Shown here piece after piece: positions 43,965-52,721 of a stretch of DNA of 64,000 nt (position 1 is its first letter; every line of letters starts with the position of its first letter). Source of the DNA: Myxococcales bacterium (GTDB lineage: Bacteria; Myxococcota_A; Polyangia; Polyangiales; Polyangiaceae); NCBI GenBank assembly GCA_016720545.1, contig JADKKK010000034.1:310001-374000 (forward strand), given 5' to 3'. A program made the position numbers and the translations under genes. The notes beneath the pieces were generated by a model. The model was not told the DNA's origin and ran no database searches. It worked only from the letters and a program-made list of their open reading frames with translations.

Positions 43965-45302
43965 TCAGTACGAGTCGCTCGCGCCCCCGCCGCCGGAGGA
44001 GCCCCCGCCGGCCGTGTAACCTCCGCCGCCTCCGCCGCTCGATCTGGACGCGCCCGAGGAGCTTCCGCCGTACGAGGAGCCTCCCGAGCCTCCCGAGCCC
44101 CCCGAGCCCCCCGAGCCTCCCGAGTCGAGGCCCAGCTTGTGCACGAGCCACGTCGCCAGCGCGATGAAGCCAAGGATGCCCGCGATCCAGGGCACGGCGA
44201 ACCAGATGCTCTCCTCGCCCACGCGCTCCTTCCACGCGCTCGACGGCACGGTGCCGAGCCCCTGGAGGAGCGTGATGGCCTCGTCGACGAACACGTCCGG
44301 GCGGCGCCCCGGCGCGGCCGAGCCCACGACGCCCTTGGCCCGCGACGCGGCGGTCTGGAGGGCGATGGACTGGTCCCGGGCGTCGCCGCTGAGGTCGTAG
44401 TACACGAACAGGTTTCGCCCATCGCGACCAACGACGGCGATCGCCCTCGCCTTGGGGAACGCGCGGTAGAACGCCGCCGAGCTCGCGCCCGCGATCAGCG
44501 GCCCGTCCAGCGCGAGGCCCTCGTCGACGACGATGACGGCGAGCAGCGGCGCCCCCTTCTTCACCGCGACGTCGGCGGCCGCGAGGTAGCGCGCGCGCGC
44601 CTCGGTCGGGAACGTCCCGGTCATGTCGACGAACAGGCTCGTGGGGGGCACCTCGGGCGGCTCCACGCGGCGCGGCGCCACAGGGAGTGCGGCGACGGGC
44701 CCCGCGTCCTCGCCGGCCGGCACCACGGGGCCGCCGCGGAGCACCGAGTGGATCGAGGTCACGCCGTCGCGCAGCGCCTCGAAGTTCTTCCCGAGCTTCA
44801 GCTTGGGGCCCACGCGCTCGGTGAGGATGCGCTTCGAGACGAGGTCGGTGAGCTCGCCCCCGACCCCCTTCCCCGACTCGATACGGAGGCGCCGGTCCTT
44901 GGGGGCAACGACAAGCAAGACTCCGTTATCTTTGCCTTTTTTGCCAATACCCCAGGCATTGAACGTGGCGTAGGCCACGTCCTCGACCGACTCGCCAGCC
45001 AAGGAAGGCGTGGTGAACACGACGACCTCGTGCCCGTACGCTTTTCGGTGTTCGGCGAGGAGCCGCTCGAGCTCCTGACGCTCGGCGGGCGTGAGCAGCG
45101 CGGCGGTGTCGTTGACGGCTCCGGAGAGGGCGGGCGGCGTGTAGGCCAGCGCGCGCGCGGGGCACAGAGTGACGAAGAGCACCAGGGCGAGCCACGAGAG
45201 CCAGCCGAGCCGCCAAGGCACGGCAAAGCACGGCGGAGGCAGCGTGAGCAGCGGGGGGGCGCGCACGAGCGAAACGCTACCACGAGGTCCCCACGCGCTC
45301 AC
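43965..45302 (-). CDS. TPM-domain membrane protein
   Basis: A 445-aa protein: signal peptide (about 26-52), TPM domain at about 60-180 (LTPAERQELERLLAEHRKAYGHEV, VEDVAYATFNAWGIGKKGKDNGVLL, LRIESGKGVGGELTD), and a second central domain of about 110 residues with an alpha/beta look. One transmembrane helix near residue 400 (WIAGILGFIALATWLV) and a Gly/Ser-rich tail with GGSGG repeats complete the protein. TPM proteins are often called YgcG; some plant relatives act in photosystem repair. No catalytic residues are known. Start: GTG 45302, overlapping the cytochrome gene stop (GTGA). GTG 45266 is an alternative. Last gene of the operon. Confidence 0.85.
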   Translation of the reverse strand: MSAWGPRGSVSLVRAPPLLTLPPPCFAVPWRLGWLSWLALVLFVTLCPARALAYTPPALSGAVNDTAALLTPAERQELERLLAEHRKAYGHEVVVFTTPSLAGESVEDVAYATFNAWGIGKKGKDNGVLLVVAPKDRRLRIESGKGVGGELTDLVSKRILTERVGPKLKLGKNFEALRDGVTSIHSVLRGGPVVPAGEDAGPVAALPVAPRRVEPPEVPPTSLFVDMTGTFPTEARARYLAAADVAVKKGAPLLAVIVVDEGLALDGPLIAGASSAAFYRAFPKARAIAVVGRDGRNLFVYYDLSGDARDQSIALQTAASRAKGVVGSAAPGRRPDVFVDEAITLLQGLGTVPSSAWKERVGEESIWFAVPWIAGILGFIALATWLVHKLGLDSGGSGGSGGSGGSGGSSYGGSSSGASRSSGGGGGGYTAGGGSSGGGGASDSY

Positions 45303-45781
45303 TCCTCGCGCGTGTGACAGACGAAGCAGCCGCCCTGGGCCGGGGCGCGCCCGAGCAGACGCGCGAGCTCGGGGGCGACGACGCGCGCCATGAAGGCGTC
45401 GGTCGCAGAGGGCGCCCGCGACGGGTCGGGGGCCGGCGCGGTGTTCCACTCCGTGGGCTCCAGCAGCAGCGAGGGGTTGGGCATGCGATAGCCTCGCGAG
45501 GGGCCGTCGCGCCCGTGGCAGGTGGCGCAGGCGAACTTCGGGTAGCGATGGGAGTCCTCGGCGACGAACAGGTCGCGCATGCGAGGCGTCACCTTCGCCT
45601 CCATGAAGGTGAGCCGATCGCTGGGCGGGAGCTCGTCCCAGGCGCGCGCCGGGGCGCTCGAGGGCGCGCGGCCCACCCCACCCGCCGACTGGCAGCTCGC
45701 GAGGCCGAGGAGCGCCGCGGCCAGCACGCGGAGCGGGTCTAGGCGTCGTCGCCCTCCCCGCGCGACAGCGATCCGCGTCAC
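45299..45781 (-). CDS. Small lipoprotein with two CxxCH heme motifs
   Basis: A 160-aa protein with a basic N-terminus, a hydrophobic stretch ending in LLGLASC (lipobox), and two heme-binding boxes: CATCHG (residues about 84-89) and CFVCH near the C-terminus. So it is a likely diheme c-type cytochrome on a membrane anchor. The spaced boxes and short length resemble small periplasmic electron carriers of Myxococcota. Partners are the redoxin and YtkA-like lipoproteins of the same operon. The GTG at 45781 overlaps the redoxin stop as GTGA. Heme attachment needs experimental proof. Confidence 0.85.
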   Translation of the reverse strand: MTRIAVARGGRRRLDPLRVLAAALLGLASCQSAGGVGRAPSSAPARAWDELPPSDRLTFMEAKVTPRMRDLFVAEDSHRYPKFACATCHGRDGPSRGYRMPNPSLLLEPTEWNTAPAPDPSRAPSATDAFMARVVAPELARLLGRAPAQGGCFVCHTREE

Positions 45782-46368
45782 CACTTGCGCAACATGCAGC
45801 CGAGGGCCTTGCCCTCGGCGCGGCGCGGCGGCGTGCCCGCGAGCACGTCGTCGAGGGCGTCGCGCAGGTACGGCGTCGCCGTGTCGTGGAGCTTGCGCTT
45901 GTCGGAGTCGACCCCGCCCCGATAGACCACGCGTCCCTTCCGATCGAGCAGGACGGAGTACGTCGCATACTCGGCCTCGAGCGCGTTCGCGATCTTCGCG
46001 CCCGGATCGAGCATGACCGGGAGGCCGAGCGCGCGGGCGGAGGCCGCGGCCCCCTCGCGCGTGGTGCCCACCTCGGAGTCGACCGCGATGAACTGGACGC
46101 CCCGGGCGCGGTAGGCATTCGAGAGCTCGCCGATGCGCCCCTTGTGCGCGTCGAGGCAGGGGCACCCCCTCGAGACGAACACGAGCACGGTCCACGGCGC
46201 GCTCCCGAGCACGTCGCCGTACGTGCGCTCGGGGCCGGACGCGGGCACGAGGCGCGCCGCGGCCAGCCCGCTGGTCTGGGTCGCGCGCGTGGTGTCGGTC
46301 GCGCGGGCCGGGGACGCGCACGCGGACGCGAGAGGCCAGAGGAGCGCGAGCAGCAGGAGGCGGTTCAT
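45778..46368 (-). CDS. Redoxin/peroxiredoxin-like lipoprotein with CPC motif
   Basis: A 196-aa lipoprotein (signal ALLWPLASAC). The thioredoxin-fold domain follows: VLVFVSRGCPCLDAHKGRI with a Cys-Pro-Cys pair, FIAVDSEVGTTREGAAASA, LPVMLDPGAKIANALEAEY and YSVLLDRKGRVVYRGG. A third Cys lies close to the C-terminus (LGCMLR). The CPC spacing is one residue shorter than thioredoxin's CxxC, as in some redoxins that sit beside cytochrome domains. It may relay electrons to or from the neighbouring cytochrome. ATG 46368 overlaps the barrel-protein stop as ATGA. Confidence 0.88.
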   Translation of the reverse strand: MNRLLLLALLWPLASACASPARATDTTRATQTSGLAAARLVPASGPERTYGDVLGSAPWTVLVFVSRGCPCLDAHKGRIGELSNAYRARGVQFIAVDSEVGTTREGAAASARALGLPVMLDPGAKIANALEAEYATYSVLLDRKGRVVYRGGVDSDKRKLHDTATPYLRDALDDVLAGTPPRRAEGKALGCMLRKW

Positions 46369-47306
46369 AGGACTCCCCAACGGATCCCCAGGGTCGCCCC
46401 GAGGGTGGTGGTCTGGTTCATTCCGAGCGACGAGATCGGTGGGTTGAGAGAGACGCTCCCCAGCACCGAGAGCTGATCGGTCACCGGCCACGCGAGCGAC
46501 GCGCTGGCCACGATCCACCGGCGCGCGCTCTCTCTCGCGGTCGCGCCGTTCACGCTGGCGTCCCCCTCGAAGGTGAACAGGGTCGAGAGCGCGACCGCTG
46601 CGCCGCTGTCGAACGCGTACGCGGCCGAGAGCAGCGCCGAGTACTGCGGCGCGAGCGAGAGCGTGACCGGGGTGACCGCCCCCACCTCGCGAGGCGCGCG
46701 CAGCGCGAGGAGCGCGCTCGCCCCGAAGAGCCACGAGCCCACCGACTGCTCGAGCGCGACGCCGCCCGTGACCTGCACCGCGCCGAGCCCGGTGGCGTCG
46801 GTCGCGAACGGCTTCGTGGCCGCCTCGGCGGAGCGCCCGGTGGGCAGCGTCACGCCGGCGAGCGCCGCGATCCCGGGCACGAGGGCGGACTCACGGGCTC
46901 GCAAGAAGTCGTAGCGCGCCGAGACGTTGATGTCGCCGAGGCCACCTCCCGCTTCGGAACGGGTGGGCGTGGTGCGGAACGTCTGGACGAGGGGAAGCAG
47001 CGCCCCGAGCTGACCGCGACGCAGCACGCGCACGGCGCCGTAGAGCGACTGCTCGAGGTCCACCTCCCCGGCGCCGGGCGGCGCGGGCACGTATTCCGCG
47101 GACGCGCTGTGCGAGCCGACGACCGTCGCGGCGCGGAGCTGCAGTCCAGCCGCGGCGTCCTCGTGGAGGGCGAGACGCGCCGGGGTCACGGCGCCCGTTC
47201 CCGCGCAGCACGCCTGCGCCCACACCGCGGACGACGCCGTCGCGAGGGCGGCGCAGACGATGCCGGCGAGCGCGGCCGCGCGCCCCCGGTGAGGCCTAGC
47301 GGACAT
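46365..47306 (-). CDS. Outer-membrane beta-barrel protein (transporter-like)
   Basis: A 313-aa protein with a signal peptide ending at about VWAQA and an ACCAG motif after it. The rest consists of alternating polar and hydrophobic strands (LRAATVVGSHSASAEYVP, GDINVSARYDFL, LALRAPREVGAVTPVTLSL, ASASLAWPVTDQLSVLGSVSL) ending in a terminal strand TLGATLGIRWGVL. This is the look of a beta-barrel of about 12 strands, similar to the MetA/phenol-degradation type. It could allow small molecules or electrons' carriers across the outer membrane. Its start overlaps the YtkA-like gene by 11 bp. Confidence 0.82.
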   Translation of the reverse strand: MSARPHRGRAAALAGIVCAALATASSAVWAQACCAGTGAVTPARLALHEDAAAGLQLRAATVVGSHSASAEYVPAPPGAGEVDLEQSLYGAVRVLRRGQLGALLPLVQTFRTTPTRSEAGGGLGDINVSARYDFLRARESALVPGIAALAGVTLPTGRSAEAATKPFATDATGLGAVQVTGGVALEQSVGSWLFGASALLALRAPREVGAVTPVTLSLAPQYSALLSAAYAFDSGAAVALSTLFTFEGDASVNGATARESARRWIVASASLAWPVTDQLSVLGSVSLNPPISSLGMNQTTTLGATLGIRWGVL

Positions 47307-47802
47307 CCACCGGCACGATCGCTTCGTCGCTCACCGCGCCGCGCACGGTCGTCCGCAGGTCCCAGCGCCCGGCCATGAACAGGTTCACGTCGGTCGCCAC
47401 GTACTCGCCGCCGCCCTTCGCCGCCACCTTCGGCGTGGTGGGCGTCCCGTGCCCCATCGACGGCATGTCGGGCGCGACGGTGAGGGTGAGCCCGTCGACC
47501 GGAGCGCCGCTCGCGTCGGTGATGACGTACCGCACGGCGATCGTGCCGCGCGTCGGCGGCTGCTCGGGAGAGGTGTAGATGGCGAGCTTGAGCTTGCTCT
47601 GCTGGCTGGTGACCGTGGTGAGAGGCGCCCCGGCCGAGCCGGTGGACGGCTCCGCTGCGCTGCAGGCGGCGAGGCCGAGGGCCATGAGGGCGATCCACGG
47701 AGCCGAGCGCCAGCAGAGCCCGAGCGGGGCGCCGCGGCGCGCGTGGGGGGCGAAGGGGGGCGCGGAGACCGCGTGGGGGGCGAGGGGCGCGTGGTTCTTC
47801 AT
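47296..47802 (-). CDS. YtkA-like/FixH-like domain lipoprotein
   Basis: A 168-aa exported lipoprotein (signal with lipobox GLAAC) bearing a YtkA-like immunoglobulin-fold domain: KLAIYTSPEQPPTRGTIAVRYVI, VDGLTLTVAPDMPSMGHG and FMAGRWDLRTTVRG. The MPSMGHG loop is typical and in relatives carries copper- or metal-binding residues. YtkA-like and FixH-like proteins often accompany cytochrome oxidase and copper-handling genes. It is the first gene of the five-gene redox operon and is divergent from the RegB/RegA pair. The ribosome-binding site AGGAGA precedes its ATG. Confidence 0.85.
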   Translation of the reverse strand: MKNHAPLAPHAVSAPPFAPHARRGAPLGLCWRSAPWIALMALGLAACSAAEPSTGSAGAPLTTVTSQQSKLKLAIYTSPEQPPTRGTIAVRYVITDASGAPVDGLTLTVAPDMPSMGHGTPTTPKVAAKGGGEYVATDVNLFMAGRWDLRTTVRGAVSDEAIVPVDVR

Positions 47803-47941
47803 GGGCGTCTCCTGAATCGTCGGCGACGCGGCGCTGCGGTGCGCTGCGGCCTGGGTAAGGAGCTTGCCCCCAACGGGGACGCCCGACCATGAGGCAAGTT
47901 GACGCAGCCCCCGGCCGACGGGAACGCGCTACGTTCACGCC

Positions 47942-49324
47942 GTGACGCCCGAGACCCCACACCCGCACGCCGGCACAGCGACTCCCCGCGACGCGCGGGC
48001 TATCACGGTGTCGTGGCTCGTGCGGCTCCGGTGGTGGGCCCTCGCCGGCCAGCTCGCGACGATCGCGACCACCGTCGCCGCGCTCGACATTCCGCTCCAG
48101 CTCGCCCCGCTCGCCGCGATCACGTGCGCCACGGCGCTGTCCAACCTGTGGCTCACCACGCGCCGCGGGACCGTGCCGGCCGGGCGCGCGCCCGCCGTCC
48201 TCATCTTCGACACGCTCTCGCTTACAGGTCTGCTCTATTTCACGGGTGGGCCGTCGAACCCCTTCAGCGCGCTCTACCTCGTCCACGTCACGCTCGCGGC
48301 GGTGGTGGCGGGCATGCGCTGGACCGCGGCCCTCGTCGCGCTCTCGGCGACCTCGTACGCGGTGCTGTTCTTCGCCCACGTCCCCGTGCCCGCGCTCGCC
48401 CACGTGCACCACCAGCCCGGCGGTCGCCCGAGCCCGCACCTGTTCGGCATGTGGGTCGCGCTCACGGTGACCGCCGCGCTCATCGCGTACTTCGTGACCC
48501 ACCTGGCCGAGGAGCTCCGCGCGCGCGAGGCCCGGCTCGCCGAGGCCGAGCGCTTCGCGTCGCGCAACGAGCGGCTCGCATCGCTGACGACCCTCGCCGC
48601 AGGCGCAGCGCACGAGCTCGGGACGCCGCTCGGGACCATCGCGGTCGCGTCGAAGGAGCTCGAGCGAGCGCTCAGCCTCGCGGGCGCGCCGGAGACCCAC
48701 GTCGAAGACGCGCGCCTCATCCGCGCCGAGGCCGCACGGTGCCGCGAGGTGCTCCACCAGATGAGCGGCCGCTCCGGCGCGATCACCGGTGAGCTGCCGG
48801 AGCGCGCGACGGCCGCCGAGGTCTTCGACGACGTGACGGCGAGGGTGGGCTCGGCGGGGCGCGCGCGCCTGACGTTCGCCGCGACCCCCTCGGACGACGC
48901 CGCCGTGTTCGTGCCACGCAACGGGCTCGCGCAGGCCCTCGCCACCCTGGTCCGCAACGCGCTCGACGCGAGAGCCCGCGCGGTCACGCTCTCGGTCGAG
49001 CACGACCAATCGGTGCTCCGGCTCGTCGTCACGGACGACGGCGAGGGCATGGCGGCCCCGGTCCTCGAGCGCCTCGGCGAGCACTTCTTCACGACCAAGG
49101 CGCCGGGCGCCGGGATGGGCCTGGGCGTCTTTCTCGCTCGGTCGTTCGCGGAGGCCTGGGGCGGGCATCTGTCATTCTCGTCGGTGCCGGCCGAGGGCAC
49201 GCGCGCGGTGCTCGAGCTGCCGCGGGCGAGGAGCAACGGCCCGCTCAACCAACGAGACGACGCGGCCTCGCCGGCCCAAGGAACACGGCAACCGCGCGAG
49301 ACGATCGAGGAGCACCATGGCTGA
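47942..49324 (+). CDS. regB: RegB/PrrB-like redox-sensing histidine kinase
   Basis: A 460-aa sensor. Six transmembrane helices span about 33-190. Between helices 3 and 4 is the GGPSNPFS loop (102-109), the quinone/redox motif of RegB. The phosphoacceptor box is HELGTPLGTI with His224. A conserved cysteine, Cys267 in ARCREVLHQ, corresponds by position to the redox-active Cys of RegB. ATPase boxes ALATLVRNALDA and DDGEGM follow. It would read the redox state of the quinone pool and phosphorylate RegA. The start is GTG 47942. The stop overlaps the next gene by 8 bp. Confidence 0.95.
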   Translation: MTPETPHPHAGTATPRDARAITVSWLVRLRWWALAGQLATIATTVAALDIPLQLAPLAAITCATALSNLWLTTRRGTVPAGRAPAVLIFDTLSLTGLLYFTGGPSNPFSALYLVHVTLAAVVAGMRWTAALVALSATSYAVLFFAHVPVPALAHVHHQPGGRPSPHLFGMWVALTVTAALIAYFVTHLAEELRAREARLAEAERFASRNERLASLTTLAAGAAHELGTPLGTIAVASKELERALSLAGAPETHVEDARLIRAEAARCREVLHQMSGRSGAITGELPERATAAEVFDDVTARVGSAGRARLTFAATPSDDAAVFVPRNGLAQALATLVRNALDARARAVTLSVEHDQSVLRLVVTDDGEGMAAPVLERLGEHFFTTKAPGAGMGLGVFLARSFAEAWGGHLSFSSVPAEGTRAVLELPRARSNGPLNQRDDAASPAQGTRQPRETIEEHHG

Positions 49325-49868
49325 AGACTCCAGGCGACACCTCCTCGTCGTGGACGACGACGCGACCTACCGCGCCAGGCTCCTCCGCGCGTTCGCGGAT
49401 CGCGGGCTCGACGCGCGGGGCGCGGCCAACGCCCCGGAGGCGATCGCGCTCGCGCAGCAAGACAGCCCGGAGCTCGCGGTCGTCGACCTGAAGATGCCGG
49501 GCCCGTCAGGGTTGGAGCTCGTGGCGGCGCTGAAGGCCATCGACCCCACGACGAACGTGGTCGTCGTGACGGGGTACGGCAGCATCGCGACCGCGCTCGA
49601 GGCGGTGCGGCTCGGCGCGACCCACTACCTCACGAAGCCCTGCGACGCCGACGAGATCCTCGCGGCGTTCGACCGCGGGAGCGACTCGCCCAAGGAGCCG
49701 CCAGCCGCCGGCGACATCGAAGCCCCGTCGCTGGCGCGCGCCGAGTGGGAGCACATCCACCGCGTCCTCACCGACTGCGGAGGGAACATCTCGGAGGCGG
49801 CGCGACGCCTCGGGCTCCACCGGCGCTCACTCCAGCGCAAGATCTCCAAGTACCCCACGGCGCGCTAG
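49317..49868 (+). CDS. regA: RegA/PrrA-type response regulator
   Basis: A 183-aa response regulator. The receiver domain (1-125) has VVDDD at 11-15, phosphoacceptor Asp57, VTGYGS and Lys in TKPCDADEIL. The C-terminal helix-turn-helix IHRVLTDCGGNISEAARRLGLHRRSLQRKISKYP, given here in pieces, is the Fis-type domain typical of RegA/ActR/PrrA. This regulator activates or represses respiration, carbon and redox genes in proteobacteria. It is the cognate partner of the kinase upstream (8-bp overlap). The divergent redox operon is a plausible target. Confidence 0.95.
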   Translation: MAEDSRRHLLVVDDDATYRARLLRAFADRGLDARGAANAPEAIALAQQDSPELAVVDLKMPGPSGLELVAALKAIDPTTNVVVVTGYGSIATALEAVRLGATHYLTKPCDADEILAAFDRGSDSPKEPPAAGDIEAPSLARAEWEHIHRVLTDCGGNISEAARRLGLHRRSLQRKISKYPTAR

Positions 49869-49900
49869 AGCTCGAGGCCAGGCCGTCGCGCGGGGTGGGC

Positions 49901-50794
49901 TCAGCCGCGCATCCAGGACACGATCTTCTCGGCGAGGAACTCGCCCCGATCTTCCTGCACGAAGTGGCCGCCCCAGAAGCGCTCGTGTGGCTGCCCCGCC
50001 GCGCCAGGCACGTGCCGCTGCAGCGGCGCGTCGGCGCGCCCGAGGATGGGGTCGTTCTTCCCGAAGAGCGTGAGAAAAGGCTTCTCGAAGCGACCGAGCG
50101 CCTCCCACGCGGCGCGGTTCGCGGGCACCTCGGGGTCGGACTCGCGGGTGGGCACGAGCGCCGGGAACGCGCGCGCGCCCGCCTTGTACTCGCTCGAGGG
50201 GAACGGCGCGTCGTAGGCGGCGAGGTCGCGCGCGCCGAGCGACGTCACGCAGCCCGACCTCACGATGCGGCCGATCGGGAAGAGCGGCGAGGCCGCGGCG
50301 AAAGTGCGCCACACCTGAAACGCGGGCGACGTGCGCGTGCGCGCCGTGGGCAAGAAGCCGTTCGAGACGACGACCCGGGCGAAGCGCTCGGGCCGCGCGG
50401 CCACGAGGCGGAGCCCGAGGAGAGACCCCCAGTCTTGGCAGACGAGCGTGACGCCCGTGAGGTCCACCTGCTGGAGCCACTCCTCGAGCCACGCGACGTG
50501 ACGCGCGTAGCTGTAGTCGGACTGACGCATCGGCTTGTCGGAGCGCCCGAACCCGATGAGGTCGGGCGCCACGGCGCGGAGGCCCGCCTCGACGAAGACC
50601 GGGATCATCTTGCGGTACAGGAACGACCAGGTCGGCTCGCCGTGCAGGAGCAGCACGGGCGCGCCCTGCCCCTCGTCCACGTGGTGCATTCGTAGCTTCG
50701 CCCCGTCGCCGGCGCTCACCTCGCTGTAGTGCGGCGCGAAGGGGAAGCCGGGCAGGTCGGCGAAGCGTTCGTCGGGGGTGCGGAGGGCGCGCAT
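49901..50794 (-). CDS. Haloalkane dehalogenase (DhmA/HLD-I-like)
   Basis: A 297-aa alpha/beta hydrolase of the dehalogenase type. HGEPTW at 51-56 provides the oxyanion and halide Trp56. The nucleophile is Asp121 in VCQDWGSLLG, a hallmark that separates dehalogenases from serine esterases. The acid is Asp248 (GKNDPILG) and the base is His277 (GGHFVQED). It hydrolyses carbon-halogen bonds of short alkanes to alcohol and halide. Family relatives have the HLD-I cap. Convergent with regA, divergent from nothing, and monocistronic. Native substrate is unknown. Confidence 0.9.
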   Translation of the reverse strand: MRALRTPDERFADLPGFPFAPHYSEVSAGDGAKLRMHHVDEGQGAPVLLLHGEPTWSFLYRKMIPVFVEAGLRAVAPDLIGFGRSDKPMRQSDYSYARHVAWLEEWLQQVDLTGVTLVCQDWGSLLGLRLVAARPERFARVVVSNGFLPTARTRTSPAFQVWRTFAAASPLFPIGRIVRSGCVTSLGARDLAAYDAPFPSSEYKAGARAFPALVPTRESDPEVPANRAAWEALGRFEKPFLTLFGKNDPILGRADAPLQRHVPGAAGQPHERFWGGHFVQEDRGEFLAEKIVSWMRG

Positions 50795-50837
50795 GTGGAC
50801 GCTCTACCACGAGCCTCCGCGCGCCCCCCTCTCCCCC

Positions 50838-52721
50838 CTACTCGGCGCTGACCGGCGCGACCTCGCCCCCGACATGCGCGGCGCGCTCACGCGCGAACTG
50901 AAGGCGGTGGAGCCGGGCGTAGACGCCTCCCTTCGCGATGAGGCTGTCGTGGCTGCCGGTCTCGACGACGCGCCCCTTGTGAAACACGATGATGCGATCG
51001 ACGGCGCGGATCGTGGAGAGGCGGTGCGCGATCACGAGCGACGTGCGGCCCTGCATCACCACCTCGAGCGCGGTCTGCATACGCTTCTCGGTGTTCGAGT
51101 CGATACTCGCGGTCGCCTCGTCGAGAACGACGATGGGCGTGTCGCGATAGAGCGCCCGGGCGAACGCGATGAGCTGTCGCTCGCCCGCGCTGAAGTTTGC
51201 GCCGCGCTCATCGACGCGCGCGTCGAGTCCACCCTCGCGCCGCTCGAAGAGCTCGAGAGCGCCGATCTGCCGGAGGGCGCGCTCGACCCGAGCGCGATCG
51301 GGCGCCTCGTCCGAGATCGCGACGTTCGAGAGCACGGTGCCCGTGAACAAAAAAACGTCCTGCGGCACGACCGAGAAGCGCTCCCGCATCGTCACGCGAT
51401 CCTGCGCGCGCACGTCGCGACCGAGCACGCGCACCGCGCCTACCTCGACCTCGTAGAGCCGAAGAAAGAGCCCCGCGACGGTCGACTTGCCAGCGCCGGT
51501 CGCCCCGACGAGCGCCACCTTCTCGCCCCTCGCCACGGTGAGGCTCACGTCGGAGAGCACGGGCACGCTGGGCTTGTAGGCGAAGGTGACCCCCTCGAGC
51601 TCGAGCGCTGGGGAGCCCTCGAGCTCGGCGGGGACCGGCTCGCGCGAGGCCTCGCCCTCGGCCTCCACGTCCTCTTCATCGAGGAGCTGGAAGATGCGCT
51701 CCGCACCACTCATCGCGCTCTGCAAGATGGTGTAGCGCTGGGCGAGGAGGCTCACCGGCTCAAAGAACTGGCGGACGTACTGAGTGAGGGTGACGACCAG
51801 CGCGAACGTGATCGTCGGGTCCCCCGTGCGACCCACGCCCGCCCACCAGAGCATGCTCGCGACGCACACGGTGCTCACCATCTCGATCGCGGCGTCGAGC
51901 ATCGCCTCGTAGAAGATGCTGCGCTTGTTCGCGTCACGGTAGGCGTCGTTGATGACGTCGAACTCGTGCTGCATGTGCGCCTCGCGGGCGTACGCCTGCA
52001 CGACCGCCACGCCGGCGACCTGCTCGTTCAGGAACGCGTTCAGCCGCGCCGTCTTCGTGCGTATGTCTCGGAACGCCTCGCGACTGCGCTTGCGCACGTA
52101 GTTCACCACGAGGGCCACCACGGGCAGGGCGGCGAAGGCGACGAGCGACAACCGGGCGTGGAGCGCCAGCATGACCACGACGATGCCGATGAGCGCGAAC
52201 AGATCCCCGATCGCGTTGAGGACGCCCGACGCGAAGAGCTCTCCCAGCGCGTCGATGTCGCCCGTGGCGCGAGTGACGAGCCGGCCCACCGGCGTCCTGT
52301 CGAAGTAGCGCAGCGACAAGCGCTGGAAGAACCCGAACACGGCGGCGCGGAGGTCAGCCATCGCGCGCGCTCCACCGATCTGCATGATGTAGGTCTGCAG
52401 GAACGAAACCGTCTGGCCGCCCACGACGAAGGCCGCGAGCACGAGGCCATCGCGCAGCAGGAGACTCCCCTCGCCCGCGCCGGCGTGGGCGACTACGCGC
52501 CCCATGAGGAGCGGACGGACGAGCTGGGTGGCCGCGAGCAGCACGAGCAGGGCGAGCGACGCGACCAAATGGCGAGAGTGCGGCCGTACGAACGGCCAGA
52601 GCCTGCGCAGGAGCGCCACGTCGTACGCGCGGCCGAGGTCTTGCTCCTCGTGGAACGCCGCCTCGGTGCGCTTCGCGCCGGCCGCGGCCTTCGGGACCTC
52701 GGACTTCGAGCCGGCGCTCAT
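50838..52721 (-). CDS. ABC exporter half-transporter, catalytically complete subunit
   Basis: A 627-aa protein with a six-helix transmembrane domain (about 25-330) and an ABC ATPase. Walker A is GATGAGKST, the Q-loop is at VVPQDVF, the signature reads NFSAGERQLIAFAR (variant of LSGGQ) and Walker B is IVVLDEATASID with the catalytic Glu, then IAHRLST. Its start overlaps the stop of the second half-transporter in an ATGA, so they form a heterodimer. Such type IV exporters move lipids, peptides or drugs. Length is usual. Confidence 0.94.
   Translation of the reverse strand: MSAGSKSEVPKAAAGAKRTEAAFHEEQDLGRAYDVALLRRLWPFVRPHSRHLVASLALLVLLAATQLVRPLLMGRVVAHAGAGEGSLLLRDGLVLAAFVVGGQTVSFLQTYIMQIGGARAMADLRAAVFGFFQRLSLRYFDRTPVGRLVTRATGDIDALGELFASGVLNAIGDLFALIGIVVVMLALHARLSLVAFAALPVVALVVNYVRKRSREAFRDIRTKTARLNAFLNEQVAGVAVVQAYAREAHMQHEFDVINDAYRDANKRSIFYEAMLDAAIEMVSTVCVASMLWWAGVGRTGDPTITFALVVTLTQYVRQFFEPVSLLAQRYTILQSAMSGAERIFQLLDEEDVEAEGEASREPVPAELEGSPALELEGVTFAYKPSVPVLSDVSLTVARGEKVALVGATGAGKSTVAGLFLRLYEVEVGAVRVLGRDVRAQDRVTMRERFSVVPQDVFLFTGTVLSNVAISDEAPDRARVERALRQIGALELFERREGGLDARVDERGANFSAGERQLIAFARALYRDTPIVVLDEATASIDSNTEKRMQTALEVVMQGRTSLVIAHRLSTIRAVDRIIVFHKGRVVETGSHDSLIAKGGVYARLHRLQFARERAAHVGGEVAPVSAE

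Noticed and set aside
47899..47935. TTGACG plus TACGTT as a promoter for regB
   Set aside because: The spacer is 25 bp, too long for a sigma-70 promoter.
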